Shown one piece after another: positions 1 through 9,397 of a stretch of DNA of 64,000 nt; within the stretch, counting starts at the first letter, position 1; every line of letters begins with the position of its first letter. This DNA is from Hoeflea sp. (GTDB lineage: Bacteria; Pseudomonadota; Alphaproteobacteria; Rhizobiales; Rhizobiaceae). The DNA is taken from contig JACKJT010000002.1 in the NCBI GenBank assembly GCA_020637795.1, positions 930,001 through 994,000 on the forward strand, given 5' to 3'. The translations under genes and the position numbers were made by a program. The notes under the pieces are model-generated. The model was not told the DNA's origin and did not search any database. It was given only the letters and a program-made list of their open reading frames with translations.

Positions 1-99
1 GGGGTAAGGCTTGCGCAACGGTGTTTTTTCACCTCTTATCGGTTCAGGCGAGGCAGAAAGCCTCATCAGCAACGATCAACAAGGAGTTCAGCGGTAACC

Positions 100-669
100 A
101 TGAGCGTACCCCTTTTCTTGCTCGCCATGCTGGCGGCCTTGTTTACGTTTCTCTCGCCGGCGATTGCTTCTACATGGCTCAAGACCGGCAAACAGACCAC
201 GCGGCCATACGGCCACGTCGAATACTGCACGCGCAATGCTTCGGATTGCGGTGGGCGCTCCGCCGACACCGCGCTGCCGCCGGCCCGGAAGAACATCCTG
301 AACGGCGTCAACAGGGAGGTGAACCGCTCGATCAAGGCAGCCTCCGACCAGACCGCCTTCGGTCGCAAGGAATTCTGGACGGCGAAGGCACGCTCGGGGG
401 ATTGCGAGGATTTCGCTCTCGCCAAGCGCGCCAAACTGCTGCGCATTGGCTTCAAGCCTTCGCAACTGCTGCTGACGATGGGCTACAGCGGCGGCGAGGC
501 GCACACGGTGCTGGTCGTCAGGACCCGCGATGGCGACTATGTCCTCGACAATCTCCATGACGAAGTCATGCCGGTTCAGTCCGCGCACATGAGTTTTCGC
601 AAGATCCAGGCGCCGGACCACGGCGGAAAATGGCTGCAAGTCACCGGCAAGACCGGCCGGGCGCCCTGA
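100..669 (+). CDS. transglutaminase-like cysteine peptidase, exported
   Basis: A 189-residue protein of the bacterial transglutaminase-like cysteine peptidase (BTLCP, C93) family. The first ~24 residues are a signal peptide ending AIAS, so it acts in the periplasm. The catalytic Cys-His-Asp set is readable: Cys102 in SGDCEDFA, His135 in EAHTVLVV and Asp150 in YVLDN. Cys43 and Cys50 could form a disulfide. In other proteobacteria relatives (LapG) clip surface adhesins under c-di-GMP control, but no LapD-like partner is adjacent here, so the substrate is unknown. The start follows AAGGAG at 81-86; the 13-base spacing is long. Confidence 0.88.
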   Translation: MSVPLFLLAMLAALFTFLSPAIASTWLKTGKQTTRPYGHVEYCTRNASDCGGRSADTALPPARKNILNGVNREVNRSIKAASDQTAFGRKEFWTAKARSGDCEDFALAKRAKLLRIGFKPSQLLLTMGYSGGEAHTVLVVRTRDGDYVLDNLHDEVMPVQSAHMSFRKIQAPDHGGKWLQVTGKTGRAP

Positions 670-774
670 TTACCATCCCGCAACGGAGCGTCAGTCGCAC
701 CTGATCGAGGTCGTGGGCCGCCCGAAAGGACGGCCTTTGCGCCTTGGAAAAGCTTGCCGACGCGCCGGTAGACT

Positions 775-2118
775 GTGCTATGGCTTGGCCTCGCCTCATC
801 AACAGCAATCCGGGAAAAGCCGGAGGACATACCAATCGCCGGCTTCCGCTTCATTCATACCGCCGACATTCACCTGGATTCTCCGCTCAAGTCGCTCGCC
901 CTGCGCAATCCGGAGTTGGCCGAACTGGTCGGCGGGGCTTCGCGTCAGGCGCTGTCCGATATTGTCGATCTGTGCATCAACGAGCGTGTCGATGCATTGA
1001 TCATCGCCGGCGATCTCTATGACGGCGACCAGACCTCGATGAAGACCGCGCGGTTTCTCGCCAGCGAGTTGAACCGCCTGTCCGCCGCCGGCATCCGCAC
1101 CTTCATCATCCGCGGCAATCACGACGCGATGTCGCGCATATCCCGCGAACTGGTGCTGCCCGATCTGGTCAAGCTATTCGGCGGACGTGCCGAGCATGTG
1201 CTGATCGAACGCGGCCCGGGCGAGAAGCCGGTTGCCATCCACGGGCTGAGTTTTGCCAGTCCGACAGCGCCTGAAAGCCTGCTGCCGAAATACGCCCGCG
1301 CCCTTCCCGACGCGATCAACATCGGCATCATGCACACGAGCCTCGGCGGCGCCCCCGGGCACGATTCCTATGCGCCATGCAGCCCGGCCGACCTGCAGGC
1401 CACCGGTTATGAGTATTGGGCGCTGGGACACATTCACAAGCGCTCGGTCGCCACCGGTTCTGCCACCATCGTCATGCCGGGCATGCCGCAGGGCCGGGAC
1501 ATCAACGAGGACGGCCCCAAATCGGTGACGCTCGTGTCGATCGGGAACGATGGAGCTGTCAGCCTTGATGAAAGGCAGACCGCGCTCGCCGAGTTCGCCC
1601 GCGTCACCGTCGACGCCTCAGGCCTCGCAGAATGGAGCGACCTTGCCGGCGCACTCACCGATGCGTTGGCACCAGCCCGCTCCGGGTCGACGGCTCCGCA
1701 GCTCGTGGTCCGGCTCACGGTCTCCGGTGAAACCCCGCTCGCCTGGCGCATGCGCCGCGACGCCGATTTGCTGATGGCCGAGGCCGAGGAACGGGCCGCG
1801 CAGATCGGCGGCACCTGGATCGAGAAGATCGAGATCGGCTGCACCCCGCCGCGAACGGTTGAAGGATCGGCCACCGACCCGCTGCATGAACTCAAGGCCC
1901 TGATCGACAATGCCATTCTCGGCTCCGACGCCTACGAGACCGCGCTGGCGGCCGTGGCCGAGACCTTGCAGGCGCAGCTGCCGACCGATCTCCGAGATCT
2001 GTTCGGAACCGACGAGGCCGAAACCAGGGCGCGGCGCCTGGAGCTTGCCCGCCAGGGCGCCGATGACGTGCTGGCCCGGCTGCAGCCAGGCCACGCCACC
2101 GGCAGCGAGACCGCCTGA
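775..2118 (+). CDS. DNA repair exonuclease, SbcD/Mre11-like (YhaO type)
   Basis: A metallophosphoesterase of the SbcD/Mre11/YhaO class, 447 residues from this start. The phosphoesterase motifs appear in order: HTADIHLDSP (near 28-37), AGDLYDGD, RGNHDAM, IMHTSLGG and ALGHIHKR. The C-terminal half is the capping domain typical of YhaO. It should be the nuclease partner of the SMC-like ATPase that follows; their genes overlap by one base (TGATG at 2116-2120), which argues for translational coupling. Start: GTG at 775 has no good ribosome site. A strong GGAGGA at 822-827 lies 7 bases before an in-frame ATC at 835, exactly where family members begin (GFRFIHTADIH), so the first ~20 residues may not be translated. 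Confidence 0.9.
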   Translation: MLWLGLASSTAIREKPEDIPIAGFRFIHTADIHLDSPLKSLALRNPELAELVGGASRQALSDIVDLCINERVDALIIAGDLYDGDQTSMKTARFLASELNRLSAAGIRTFIIRGNHDAMSRISRELVLPDLVKLFGGRAEHVLIERGPGEKPVAIHGLSFASPTAPESLLPKYARALPDAINIGIMHTSLGGAPGHDSYAPCSPADLQATGYEYWALGHIHKRSVATGSATIVMPGMPQGRDINEDGPKSVTLVSIGNDGAVSLDERQTALAEFARVTVDASGLAEWSDLAGALTDALAPARSGSTAPQLVVRLTVSGETPLAWRMRRDADLLMAEAEERAAQIGGTWIEKIEIGCTPPRTVEGSATDPLHELKALIDNAILGSDAYETALAAVAETLQAQLPTDLRDLFGTDEAETRARRLELARQGADDVLARLQPGHATGSETA

Positions 2119-5100
2119 TGCGCCTCAAACGCCTTGACCTCACCCGCTACGGCAAGTTCACCGATCACCGGATCGATTTCGGATCTGCTGCCGCCGGCGG
2201 CTGCGACCTGCACATTGTCTACGGCCCCAACGAGGCCGGCAAATCGACCCTGTTCAGTGCCTGGCTCGACCTGCTGTTCGGCATCGGCGCGCAAAGCAGC
2301 TACAACTTCCTTCACCCCTACCCCAACATGCGCATCGGCGCGGCCATCGAAATCGATGGCAGGACGCAGGAACTCGTCCGCATCAAGCGGCAGCAGAACA
2401 GCCTGCTCGACAATCGCGACCAGCCCGTCTCCGATGGCGCGCTGCTCTCAGGCCTCGGCGGGCTCGATCGCGACAGCTACCAGACCATGTTCTCGCTCGA
2501 CGATGAAAGCCTGGAACAGGGCGGTGAAAGCATTCTCGCAAGCCGCGGCGATCTGGGTGAACTGCTGTTCTCGGCCAGCGCCGGGCTGGGAGACCTCTCC
2601 CAGCGGCTTTCGGGGATTCGAGCCGAAACCGAGGATTTCTACAAGCCCCGCGCCCAAAAACGCATCCTTGGCGAACTCAAGTCGGAACTCGCCGAACTGA
2701 AGGCCGAGCGCGACCGGATCGACACCCAGGCCAGCAAGTTCGCCCAGTTGAGCAAGGAGCTGGAAGAGGCAAGCGCCCGCCATGACGAGGCCGGCGGCGA
2801 ACGCAAACGCCTCCGCGTTCGGCTGGCGGAAATAGACCGCATGCTGACCGCGCGTCCCCGCCTCGCCGAACTCGAGCGGGTGCAGGCCGACCTCGAACCG
2901 CTCTCGGACCTGCCGGACGTTGCGCCTGAATGGCGTCAGCAGGTCCGTGATCTTGGCGAGCAGGAGGCAGCCCTTCAAGCTGCAGGCGCGGCGCTTGCGG
3001 CCGAGATCGAACGGCTGACCGCGGAACGGGATGCGCTGGATGTCGATGCGGCGATGCTGGCATTGCAGGACCGCCTCGGCGAACTCGCCCGGCTGCGCAC
3101 CCGCCACGACGCTGCCGGCGAAGATCTGCCGGAGCGCCGCGCGGCGCTCGACCGCATCGACGGGCGGATCGAGCAGTATCTCGCCCGCCTCGGGCAACCG
3201 GCCTGCTCCATCGCCGCCGAGCTGCTGCTCGACACCTCCAGGACAGCCACCCTCCGCGAGCTGATCGACGCCCGTGCAAGCCTTGATGTACGGCTTGCCA
3301 CCGCCCGCAAGGAAGCCGGCGACGCGCTTGCCAACCGCGACGAGGCGCGGGCGCGTCTTTCGTCTGCCAGCGGAGCACCGGAGTCCGGCGCGTCGGAACG
3401 CCAGGAACCCCGGATCGCTGCGTTCGCCGAGATGCTGGCGCTGATGCGCAACGACAATCATGACCAGCGCTGCCTGACCGCCAGCCGCGCCGTTGAGGCG
3501 GCGCGCGATACATGCCGTGCGCTCATCGAGACCCTGGCGCCATGGACAGGCGAGACCGGACACTTGCGCGCCATGCTGCCGCCATCGGCGGAAACAATCC
3601 GCGGATGGAAATCCGGCATCGAGGAGCTGAACCGGAAACGCATCTCGATCGAGGAGGAGATTGCCCGGCTCGGCAAGACGCTCAAGCGGCTGGAGGCGGA
3701 GTCGGCAGCCCTCACCCGGCCAGGCGCCCTGCCGTCGAACAATCAAACCGACGCGCTGCGCACCGCGCGCGACAAGGCATGGGAAAACCACAAGGCCACG
3801 CTCGATCCGGAGACCGCAGCAAGCTTTGAAACCGCCATGCAGGCCCATGACGACGCCGCCGACAGGCGCGCAGCACACCTCTCCGAAGTCGCCAGGCTCA
3901 ACGAAATTTCGGTACAATCGGAAATCGCCACCGCCGATCTCCAAGCGGCACAGACAAACCGTTCGGCCTTGCAGAAATCTCTTGCCGCTCTGCACGACGA
4001 GATCGCTGCGGCAGTTGCCCGGTTGTCGCCTGCCCTGCCCGCCGAAATGACGCCCGAGGCCTTGCAGCAGTGGCTCGATCGCCGGGACCGGGTTCTGGAA
4101 TCCGATGAAGCGCTTCTGGCCCACCTCCGCGAACTGGAGATCGCCGAAGAGGACCGGCGCACCGCCGCTGCGCGGCTGCACCGGGCGCTGGCGCCGCTCG
4201 ACCCGGAGACCGGCCCGGACGAAGACCTCGAGACACTTCTCGCCCGCGCACAAAACCTTGTCAGCCGGGAAGCGAAACTTGATGGCTACCGCCAGGCACT
4301 GGCCGAACAGGAACGCACGCTCGCCCGGCGGCAGCGCGATGTCGAGAGTACCGAAGCCGAAGCGCAGGCCTGGATGCTGGCCTGGAAACAGGCCTGCGAC
4401 GGCTGCTGGCTTGGCAACGCAGCAAAGGCCCCGACCGCCGCGGAAGTGCGCGAGGCCCTGCCGCTGCTTGCTGAGTTGGCGACCGCGATCCACGAGCGTG
4501 ATGGCCTCGCCGACCGCATCGCCAAGATGCAGCGGGATCAGGCCGACTATGCCGCAGCGCTTCAGGCGACCGCCTCCGAGGCCGGCCTCGACACTCGCGA
4601 CACCCCGCCCGCCGCCATTGCCCGGCAGCTGGCGGACCGGCTGGCAATGGCTGAGAAAGCCGGCGCCCGCCATGATGACCTCACCCGGCAGATCGAACAG
4701 GCGCTGGCCCGGCAGCGTGAGCATTCCGAAACCCGCGCTGCCCATGCCGCCCGCAAGGCGCAGATGCTCGAGGCGCTCGGCGCCGACACGCTGCCCGATG
4801 CGGCGCTCAGGATCGACCAGGCGCTCGAGCGCAGGCAACTGGGGCAACGAGCCGGCCAGATCGCGACCGAACTCTGCGAGGCGCTCGGCGTCGCCTCGCT
4901 CAAGGAAGCCCGTTCGCTGCTGGAGGCCTCTGACTCCACAGAACTGAACGCGCAAAAGCAGGAGCTCGAAGCGTCGCTCGAAACACTCGACGCCGAACTC
5001 CAGCACCTGTTTGCCGCCCGCACCCGAGCCTCCGACGCGATCAACGCCGTCGGCGGCGACGATGCGGTGGCCCGCATCGAACAGAGCCGCAGGACCATCC

Positions 5101-5603
5101 TGCTGGCCATTGCCGAGGGCGCCGAGCGTTATCTCAGGCTGTCGGCCGGCGTCATCGCCATGGAGCAGGCGCTGACGCTTTACCGCGAGCGCCACAGCTC
5201 CTCGATGATGCAGCGCGCCTCCGAGGCCATCCGCACCATCAGCCGCGGCCGCTACTCCGGTCTCGCCTCGCAGCCCGACAAGGGACGCGAATTGCTGATC
5301 GCCATCCAGAACGACGGCACCTCGAAACAGGCGGCGGAAATGTCCAAGGGCGCCCGCTTCCAGCTCTATTTGGCGCTGCGCGTCGCCGGTTTTCATGAGT
5401 TCGCCGCCACCCGCCAGACCGTGCCGTTCATCGCCGACGACATCATGGAAACCTTTGACGATTTCCGCGCCGAGGAAACCTTCCGGCTGTTTGCCGGCAT
5501 GGCCGGCGTCGGCCAGGTGATCTACCTCACCCACCACCGCCACCTCTGCGACATCGCCAGATCCGTCTGTCCGGACGTGACCATTCACGAACTCACTGCC
5601 TGA
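2118..5603 (+). CDS. SMC/Rad50-like ATPase (YhaN type)
   Basis: A 1161-residue AAA/SMC-like ATPase, partner of the upstream nuclease. Walker A is GPNEAGKST near residues 36-44. The middle ~800 residues are rich in Glu, Arg, Ala and Leu, as in long coiled coils. The C-terminal ABC head has a signature region MSKGARFQLYLALR, Walker B VPFIADDIMETFDD and a switch YLTHH. The pair resembles YhaN/YhaO and SbcC/SbcD, which process DNA ends and hairpins. There is no zinc-hook CxxC like that of Rad50. A long open frame on the opposite strand (2448-5588) is a GC-codon shadow. Confidence 0.9.
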   Translation: MRLKRLDLTRYGKFTDHRIDFGSAAAGGCDLHIVYGPNEAGKSTLFSAWLDLLFGIGAQSSYNFLHPYPNMRIGAAIEIDGRTQELVRIKRQQNSLLDNRDQPVSDGALLSGLGGLDRDSYQTMFSLDDESLEQGGESILASRGDLGELLFSASAGLGDLSQRLSGIRAETEDFYKPRAQKRILGELKSELAELKAERDRIDTQASKFAQLSKELEEASARHDEAGGERKRLRVRLAEIDRMLTARPRLAELERVQADLEPLSDLPDVAPEWRQQVRDLGEQEAALQAAGAALAAEIERLTAERDALDVDAAMLALQDRLGELARLRTRHDAAGEDLPERRAALDRIDGRIEQYLARLGQPACSIAAELLLDTSRTATLRELIDARASLDVRLATARKEAGDALANRDEARARLSSASGAPESGASERQEPRIAAFAEMLALMRNDNHDQRCLTASRAVEAARDTCRALIETLAPWTGETGHLRAMLPPSAETIRGWKSGIEELNRKRISIEEEIARLGKTLKRLEAESAALTRPGALPSNNQTDALRTARDKAWENHKATLDPETAASFETAMQAHDDAADRRAAHLSEVARLNEISVQSEIATADLQAAQTNRSALQKSLAALHDEIAAAVARLSPALPAEMTPEALQQWLDRRDRVLESDEALLAHLRELEIAEEDRRTAAARLHRALAPLDPETGPDEDLETLLARAQNLVSREAKLDGYRQALAEQERTLARRQRDVESTEAEAQAWMLAWKQACDGCWLGNAAKAPTAAEVREALPLLAELATAIHERDGLADRIAKMQRDQADYAAALQATASEAGLDTRDTPPAAIARQLADRLAMAEKAGARHDDLTRQIEQALARQREHSETRAAHAARKAQMLEALGADTLPDAALRIDQALERRQLGQRAGQIATELCEALGVASLKEARSLLEASDSTELNAQKQELEASLETLDAELQHLFAARTRASDAINAVGGDDAVARIEQSRRTILLAIAEGAERYLRLSAGVIAMEQALTLYRERHSSSMMQRASEAIRTISRGRYSGLASQPDKGRELLIAIQNDGTSKQAAEMSKGARFQLYLALRVAGFHEFAATRQTVPFIADDIMETFDDFRAEETFRLFAGMAGVGQVIYLTHHRHLCDIARSVCPDVTIHELTA

Positions 5604-5823
5604 TTCCGGCCTTATCGGTAGTTTTTCCGCACCTGCGAACAGGCTTGGCTTGGCATTCGCGGATTATGCCTGTATCGAGGCCACACTCTCGTTGATCCGC
5701 ACTCGGATCATTTCCCCTGCAGGACGCAGGACCGCCGGGCCCGATATCGCTAGCGCATTGGCCCGCTCCTGCAAGCACAGCATCACCGAACCATCCCTTC
5801 ACCGGACAGGACGCCAAATTTCC
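5604..5823. other. intergenic, upstream leader of the SulP gene
   Basis: Some 220 bases separate the YhaN-like ATPase from the SulP gene. The transporter frame stays open through 5650-5823, but the codons there do not encode anything resembling the family, so I treat it as an untranslated leader. I see no clear promoter or terminator. Confidence 0.4.
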
Positions 5824-7308
5824 ATGATCTCGTTCAACAGCTATGCGTCGCAATGGACCGGCAACATCCGCGGCGACATTCTCTCGGGCCTCGTCGTCGC
5901 CCTTGCCCTGATTCCGGAAGCCATTGCCTTCTCGATCATCGCCGGCGTCGACCCGAAGGTCGGCCTCTATGCCTCGTTCTCGATTGCGGTGATCACGGCA
6001 ATCGTCGGCGGCCGTCCCGGGATGATCTCCGCGGCAACGGCGGCGACCGCGGTGCTGATGGTCACGCTGGTCAAGGAGCACGGGCTTGAATACCTGCTCG
6101 CAGCCACCGTGCTCGCCGGCCTGATCCAGATCGCCGCCGGCATCGCCCGGCTCGGCTATGTCATGCGCTTCGTCTCGAAATCGGTGATGACCGGCTTCGT
6201 CAACGCGCTGGCAATCCTGATCTTCATGGCGCAATTGCCCGAGCTCATCGGCGTACCCTGGCTCACCTATGTCATGGTCGCGGCAGGTCTTGCCATCATC
6301 TACCTGTTTCCGCTGATCACCAAAGCCATCCCCTCGCCGCTGGTCACCATCGTGGTGCTCACCGCGATTACCTGGTTCTTCGGCTTCGATCTGCGCACCG
6401 TCGGCGACATGGGCGCGCTGCCCGACACGTTGCCGGTGTTCCTGATCCCCGACATCCCGCTCAACCTCGAGACGCTGTGGATCATCCTGCCCTATTCGGT
6501 CGCGGTCGCAGCCGTCGGCCTGCTCGAATCGCTGATGACGCAGACCATCGTCGACGATCTCACCGACACCTCGTCGAGCCGCAACATGGAATGTGTCGGC
6601 CAGGGCATCGCCAACACCGCTACCGGCTTCATCGGCGGCATGGCCGGCTGCGCCATGATCGGCCAGTCGATCATCAACGTGAAATCCGGCGGCCGCGGAC
6701 GCCTGTCGACCTTCGTCGCTGGCAGCATGCTCCTGTTCTTCATCGTCGTTCTGGGCGACTCGGTCGCGCAGATACCGATGGCGGCCCTTGTGGCGATCAT
6801 GATCATGGTCTCGATCGGCACCTTCTCCTGGTCCTCGATCAAGAGCTTGCGCACCCATCCGCGCTCATCCTCGGTGGTGATGCTGGCGACCGTGCTGTTC
6901 GTGGTTTTCACCCACAATCTCGCCATCGGCGTGCTGGTCGGCGTGCTGCTGTCGGGCCTGTTCTTCGCCTGGAAGATCGCCCAGCTGTTCGGCGTCCGCT
7001 CGACCCTGTCGGAAGACGGCCGCACCCGCACCTACATCGTCGAGGGGCAATTGTTCTTTGCCTCTGCCGAGGACTTCATGAAGGCCTTCGATTTCCGCGA
7101 AGTGCTGGAGAAGGTCGTCATCGACGTCTCCCGCGCCCACATCTGGGACATTTCAAGCGTCGCAGCGCTGGACATGGCGGTGCTCAAATTCCGTCGCGAC
7201 GGCGCCGAGGTGGAGATCATCGGCATGAACGAAGCATCGGAAACCATCGTCGACCGGCTTGCCATTCATGACAAGCCGGGCGCCATGGACCAGCTGATGT
7301 CACACTAG
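5824..7308 (+). CDS. SulP family anion transporter with STAS domain
   Basis: A 494-residue SulP permease (sulfate, bicarbonate or another anion). The family signature is at the start: [27 protein letters not shown]. About ten to twelve hydrophobic segments follow, then a C-terminal STAS domain from about residue 395 ([16 protein letters not shown]) to the end. Start choice: ATG at 5824 ([11 protein letters not shown]), because family members begin just before the first membrane segment. A universal stress protein follows 116 bases downstream on the same strand, an arrangement often seen with SulP genes. The substrate cannot be told from sequence alone. Confidence 0.9.
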   Translation: MISFNSYASQWTGNIRGDILSGLVVALALIPEAIAFSIIAGVDPKVGLYASFSIAVITAIVGGRPGMISAATAATAVLMVTLVKEHGLEYLLAATVLAGLIQIAAGIARLGYVMRFVSKSVMTGFVNALAILIFMAQLPELIGVPWLTYVMVAAGLAIIYLFPLITKAIPSPLVTIVVLTAITWFFGFDLRTVGDMGALPDTLPVFLIPDIPLNLETLWIILPYSVAVAAVGLLESLMTQTIVDDLTDTSSSRNMECVGQGIANTATGFIGGMAGCAMIGQSIINVKSGGRGRLSTFVAGSMLLFFIVVLGDSVAQIPMAALVAIMIMVSIGTFSWSSIKSLRTHPRSSSVVMLATVLFVVFTHNLAIGVLVGVLLSGLFFAWKIAQLFGVRSTLSEDGRTRTYIVEGQLFFASAEDFMKAFDFREVLEKVVIDVSRAHIWDISSVAALDMAVLKFRRDGAEVEIIGMNEASETIVDRLAIHDKPGAMDQLMSH

Positions 7309-7314
7309 TGCATC

Positions 7315-7408
7315 CTGCATAAGGCGGAATCGCCTGATGCAGATAAGATGCCCTGGATTCATAGAAATAGAGCGACCTTTGTGCGTCCAAGAGGACGCAC
7401 GGCGCTCT
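7315..7408. repeat. mosaic palindromic intergenic element (two hairpins)
   Basis: Two adjacent dyads fill the gap between the SulP and usp genes. Hairpin 1: CTGCAT/AGGCG (7315-7326) pairs with CGCCT/ATGCAG (7331-7342). Hairpin 2: GTGCGTCC (7381-7388) pairs with GGACGCAC (7393-7400) over loop AAGA, with an outer AGAGCG (7369-7374) and CGCTCT (7403-7408) pair. The ribosome site of usp (GAGGAGG) directly follows. The look is that of dispersed rhizobial palindromic repeats; it is not a T-tailed terminator. Confidence 0.6.
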
Positions 7409-7424
7409 AGAGGAGGACCTGATC

Positions 7425-8279
7425 ATGACCAACATCCTTTTGGCCCTCGTTGACGGGTCAACTTACTCTAAAAGCGTCTGTGATCATGCCGCATGGGCGG
7501 CGGCGCGGATGGATGCCGAAGTCGACCTCTTGCACGTGCTCGACCGCCAGCCGGGTGCCGGCAAGTCCGATCTCTCGGGCTCGATTGCGCTCGGCGCCCG
7601 CACGGCGCTGCTGGAAGAGCTGTCGTCGCTCGACGAGCAGCGCGCCAAGCTGCTCAGCCAGAAGGGCCGCGCCATTCTCGACGATGCCCGCGCCATCATC
7701 GAGGCCGCAGGTGGGAAGGTTGCAGGCGCTCATCTGCGTATGGGCGAAATCGTCGACACGGTGATCGAGCAGGAAGGCCCTGCCAGCATGCTCATGGTCG
7801 GCAAACGCGGCGAAGAGGCCGATTTCGCCAGCTTGAGACTCGGCGCGCATCTCGAGCGCTTCATCCGCGCAAGCCACAAGCCGGTCTTCGTCGCTTCCCG
7901 CGCCTTCAAGCCGATCGACACCGCAATCGTCGCCTATGACGGCGGCGCTTCGAGCCAGCGCGTGGTCGACCACATCGCCCGCAACAAGCTGTTCTCAGAC
8001 CTGAAGATCGATCTGGTCACCGTAGGACAGCGCAACCGCGACACCGAGAAGGCACAGGAAGACGCCAGGGCCATCCTCTCCGGCGCGGGCCTGAGCGTGG
8101 AGACCACCATCCTGTCGGGCCAGCCCGACGAGGTGCTGGGCAAGCGCGTCGAGGAGCATGGTTCCTGTCTCGTCGCCATGGGCGCCTACGGTCACTCCCG
8201 CATCCGCGCCTTCGTGCTCGGCTCGACCACCTCGGAAATGCTCCGCTCCTGCAAGGCCCCGGTGTTGTTGATGCGCTGA
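7425..8279 (+). CDS. universal stress protein, tandem UspA domains
   Basis: A 284-residue cytoplasmic protein with two UspA folds, residues ~1-145 and ~150-284. The second domain keeps the ATP-binding glycine pattern (GAYGHSRIRAFVLGSTTSEML). In the first domain the pattern is weaker (GKRGE...LGAHLERF, with Ala in place of Ser/Thr), so only the C-terminal half may bind nucleotide. It starts at ATG 7425 after GAGGAGG. Its position after a SulP transporter suggests co-expression in anion or bicarbonate stress, but that is inference. Confidence 0.9.
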   Translation: MTNILLALVDGSTYSKSVCDHAAWAAARMDAEVDLLHVLDRQPGAGKSDLSGSIALGARTALLEELSSLDEQRAKLLSQKGRAILDDARAIIEAAGGKVAGAHLRMGEIVDTVIEQEGPASMLMVGKRGEEADFASLRLGAHLERFIRASHKPVFVASRAFKPIDTAIVAYDGGASSQRVVDHIARNKLFSDLKIDLVTVGQRNRDTEKAQEDARAILSGAGLSVETTILSGQPDEVLGKRVEEHGSCLVAMGAYGHSRIRAFVLGSTTSEMLRSCKAPVLLMR

Positions 8280-8331
8280 GCCAACCGGATTGATGCTCCA
8301 CAATCCATGCAGGGTGTTGGTCTCTCGATTG

Positions 8332-9234
8332 CTACGCCGATTGTCTCCATGATCCCGCCGCTTCGAGGATCTCGGTGCTTTCCTTGCTCGGCGCCGTGCC
8401 GAACTTGCGCTGGTAATCGCGGCTGAAATGCGTGGGGCTCTCGTAGCCCACTTCGAAACTTGCCGACGCGACACTGTGACGACCGGTGCGCAGCAGATCC
8501 CGCGCGGCAATCATGCGCAGATCCTTTTGGTACTGCAGCGGCGTGGTGCCGGTGACCTGCTTGAAATGGCCATGAAACGAGGATTGGCTCATGCCCGCCG
8601 ACTGGGCGAGCTCCGGGATTGACAGATTCTGGCGGAAATCCCTCCTGATGTGCATGATCGCCCTCGCCACACGGCTGGCATGACTGTCGATCGACAACAG
8701 GCTTCGCAACATGCCTCCGATCGGTGACACGAGAAGACGAAAATGGATTTCCCGGAGAATGGATGGGCCCAGAACCTCGGCTTCGACGGAACTGTTCATC
8801 AATGACAGATACCTGCCAATCGTCTCGATCACCGCAGCGTCTGCAGGACCTGCCGAAAGAGAACGGAGCGGCGTTATCTCTCCCGCAGCGGAGCCGATCT
8901 GTTCGTAAAGGCTTCTGAGCACGCCAAGCTCCAGCGATACGATCAGCGCAAGGTAGGGTTTGCCCGCGGAGGCAGAGATGATCCGCGATTGAACGGGGAG
9001 ATCGTGACTGACGATGAGCGCGTCACCCGCACGCAGCGTTACCGACTGATGCCCTATGGTGGTCTCCTTGGCGCCTTCCAGAACAAGGCAGACCACCGGC
9101 TTGTAGACGACGGAATCAAATTCGCTGACTTCGCTGGTCTGCAGAACAGACAGGTTTGGCAGCGCATCCGCGTTCGTCTGCTTGCTGCGGTTCGGATACT
9201 CACGTGCCAAGGCAATCAGGTCGGCGAGCTGCAT
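8332..9234 (-). CDS. AraC family regulator with AraC_N cupin domain (YqhC-like)
   Basis: A 300-residue regulator. The N-terminal half is the AraC_N type sensor (VVYKPVVCLVLEGAKETTIGHQSVTLRAGDALIVSHDLPV). The C-terminal ~100 residues hold the double helix-turn-helix (LSIPELAQSAGMSQSSFHGHFKQVTGTTPLQYQKDLRMIAAR and the second helix pair ending ESPTHFSRDYQRKFGTAPS). Start: ATG at 9234 (MQLADLIAL) with AGGAAA just upstream, rather than the longer open frame. It is divergent from an aldo-keto reductase. In E. coli the related YqhC activates yqhD-dkgA in response to aldehydes, so control of that neighbour is likely. Confidence 0.88.
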   Translation of the reverse strand: MQLADLIALAREYPNRSKQTNADALPNLSVLQTSEVSEFDSVVYKPVVCLVLEGAKETTIGHQSVTLRAGDALIVSHDLPVQSRIISASAGKPYLALIVSLELGVLRSLYEQIGSAAGEITPLRSLSAGPADAAVIETIGRYLSLMNSSVEAEVLGPSILREIHFRLLVSPIGGMLRSLLSIDSHASRVARAIMHIRRDFRQNLSIPELAQSAGMSQSSFHGHFKQVTGTTPLQYQKDLRMIAARDLLRTGRHSVASASFEVGYESPTHFSRDYQRKFGTAPSKESTEILEAAGSWRQSA

Positions 9235-9397
9235 GATGATTTCCTTTCTGCACGTTTTGTAGCAACTGATCCGGAATATTGCATCCAAATCTCTCAAGCT
9301 TTGCAGGAATTGGCAGATGTTTCGAAGGAAGTGGCAGGCGTCGCAGGCTCGCGTTCGCTAGTTTGGCATGACTGACAAACAGCAAACGGAGATGATC

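Noticed and set aside
2448..5588. 1046-residue open frame opposite the YhaN-like ATPase
   Set aside because: It is the antisense shadow of a GC-rich gene; no domain resemblance, while the plus strand has clear Walker motifs.
5593..6858. 421-residue open frame opposite the SulP gene
   Set aside because: Antisense shadow rich in Asp/Arg/His repeats; the SulP reading is family-like.
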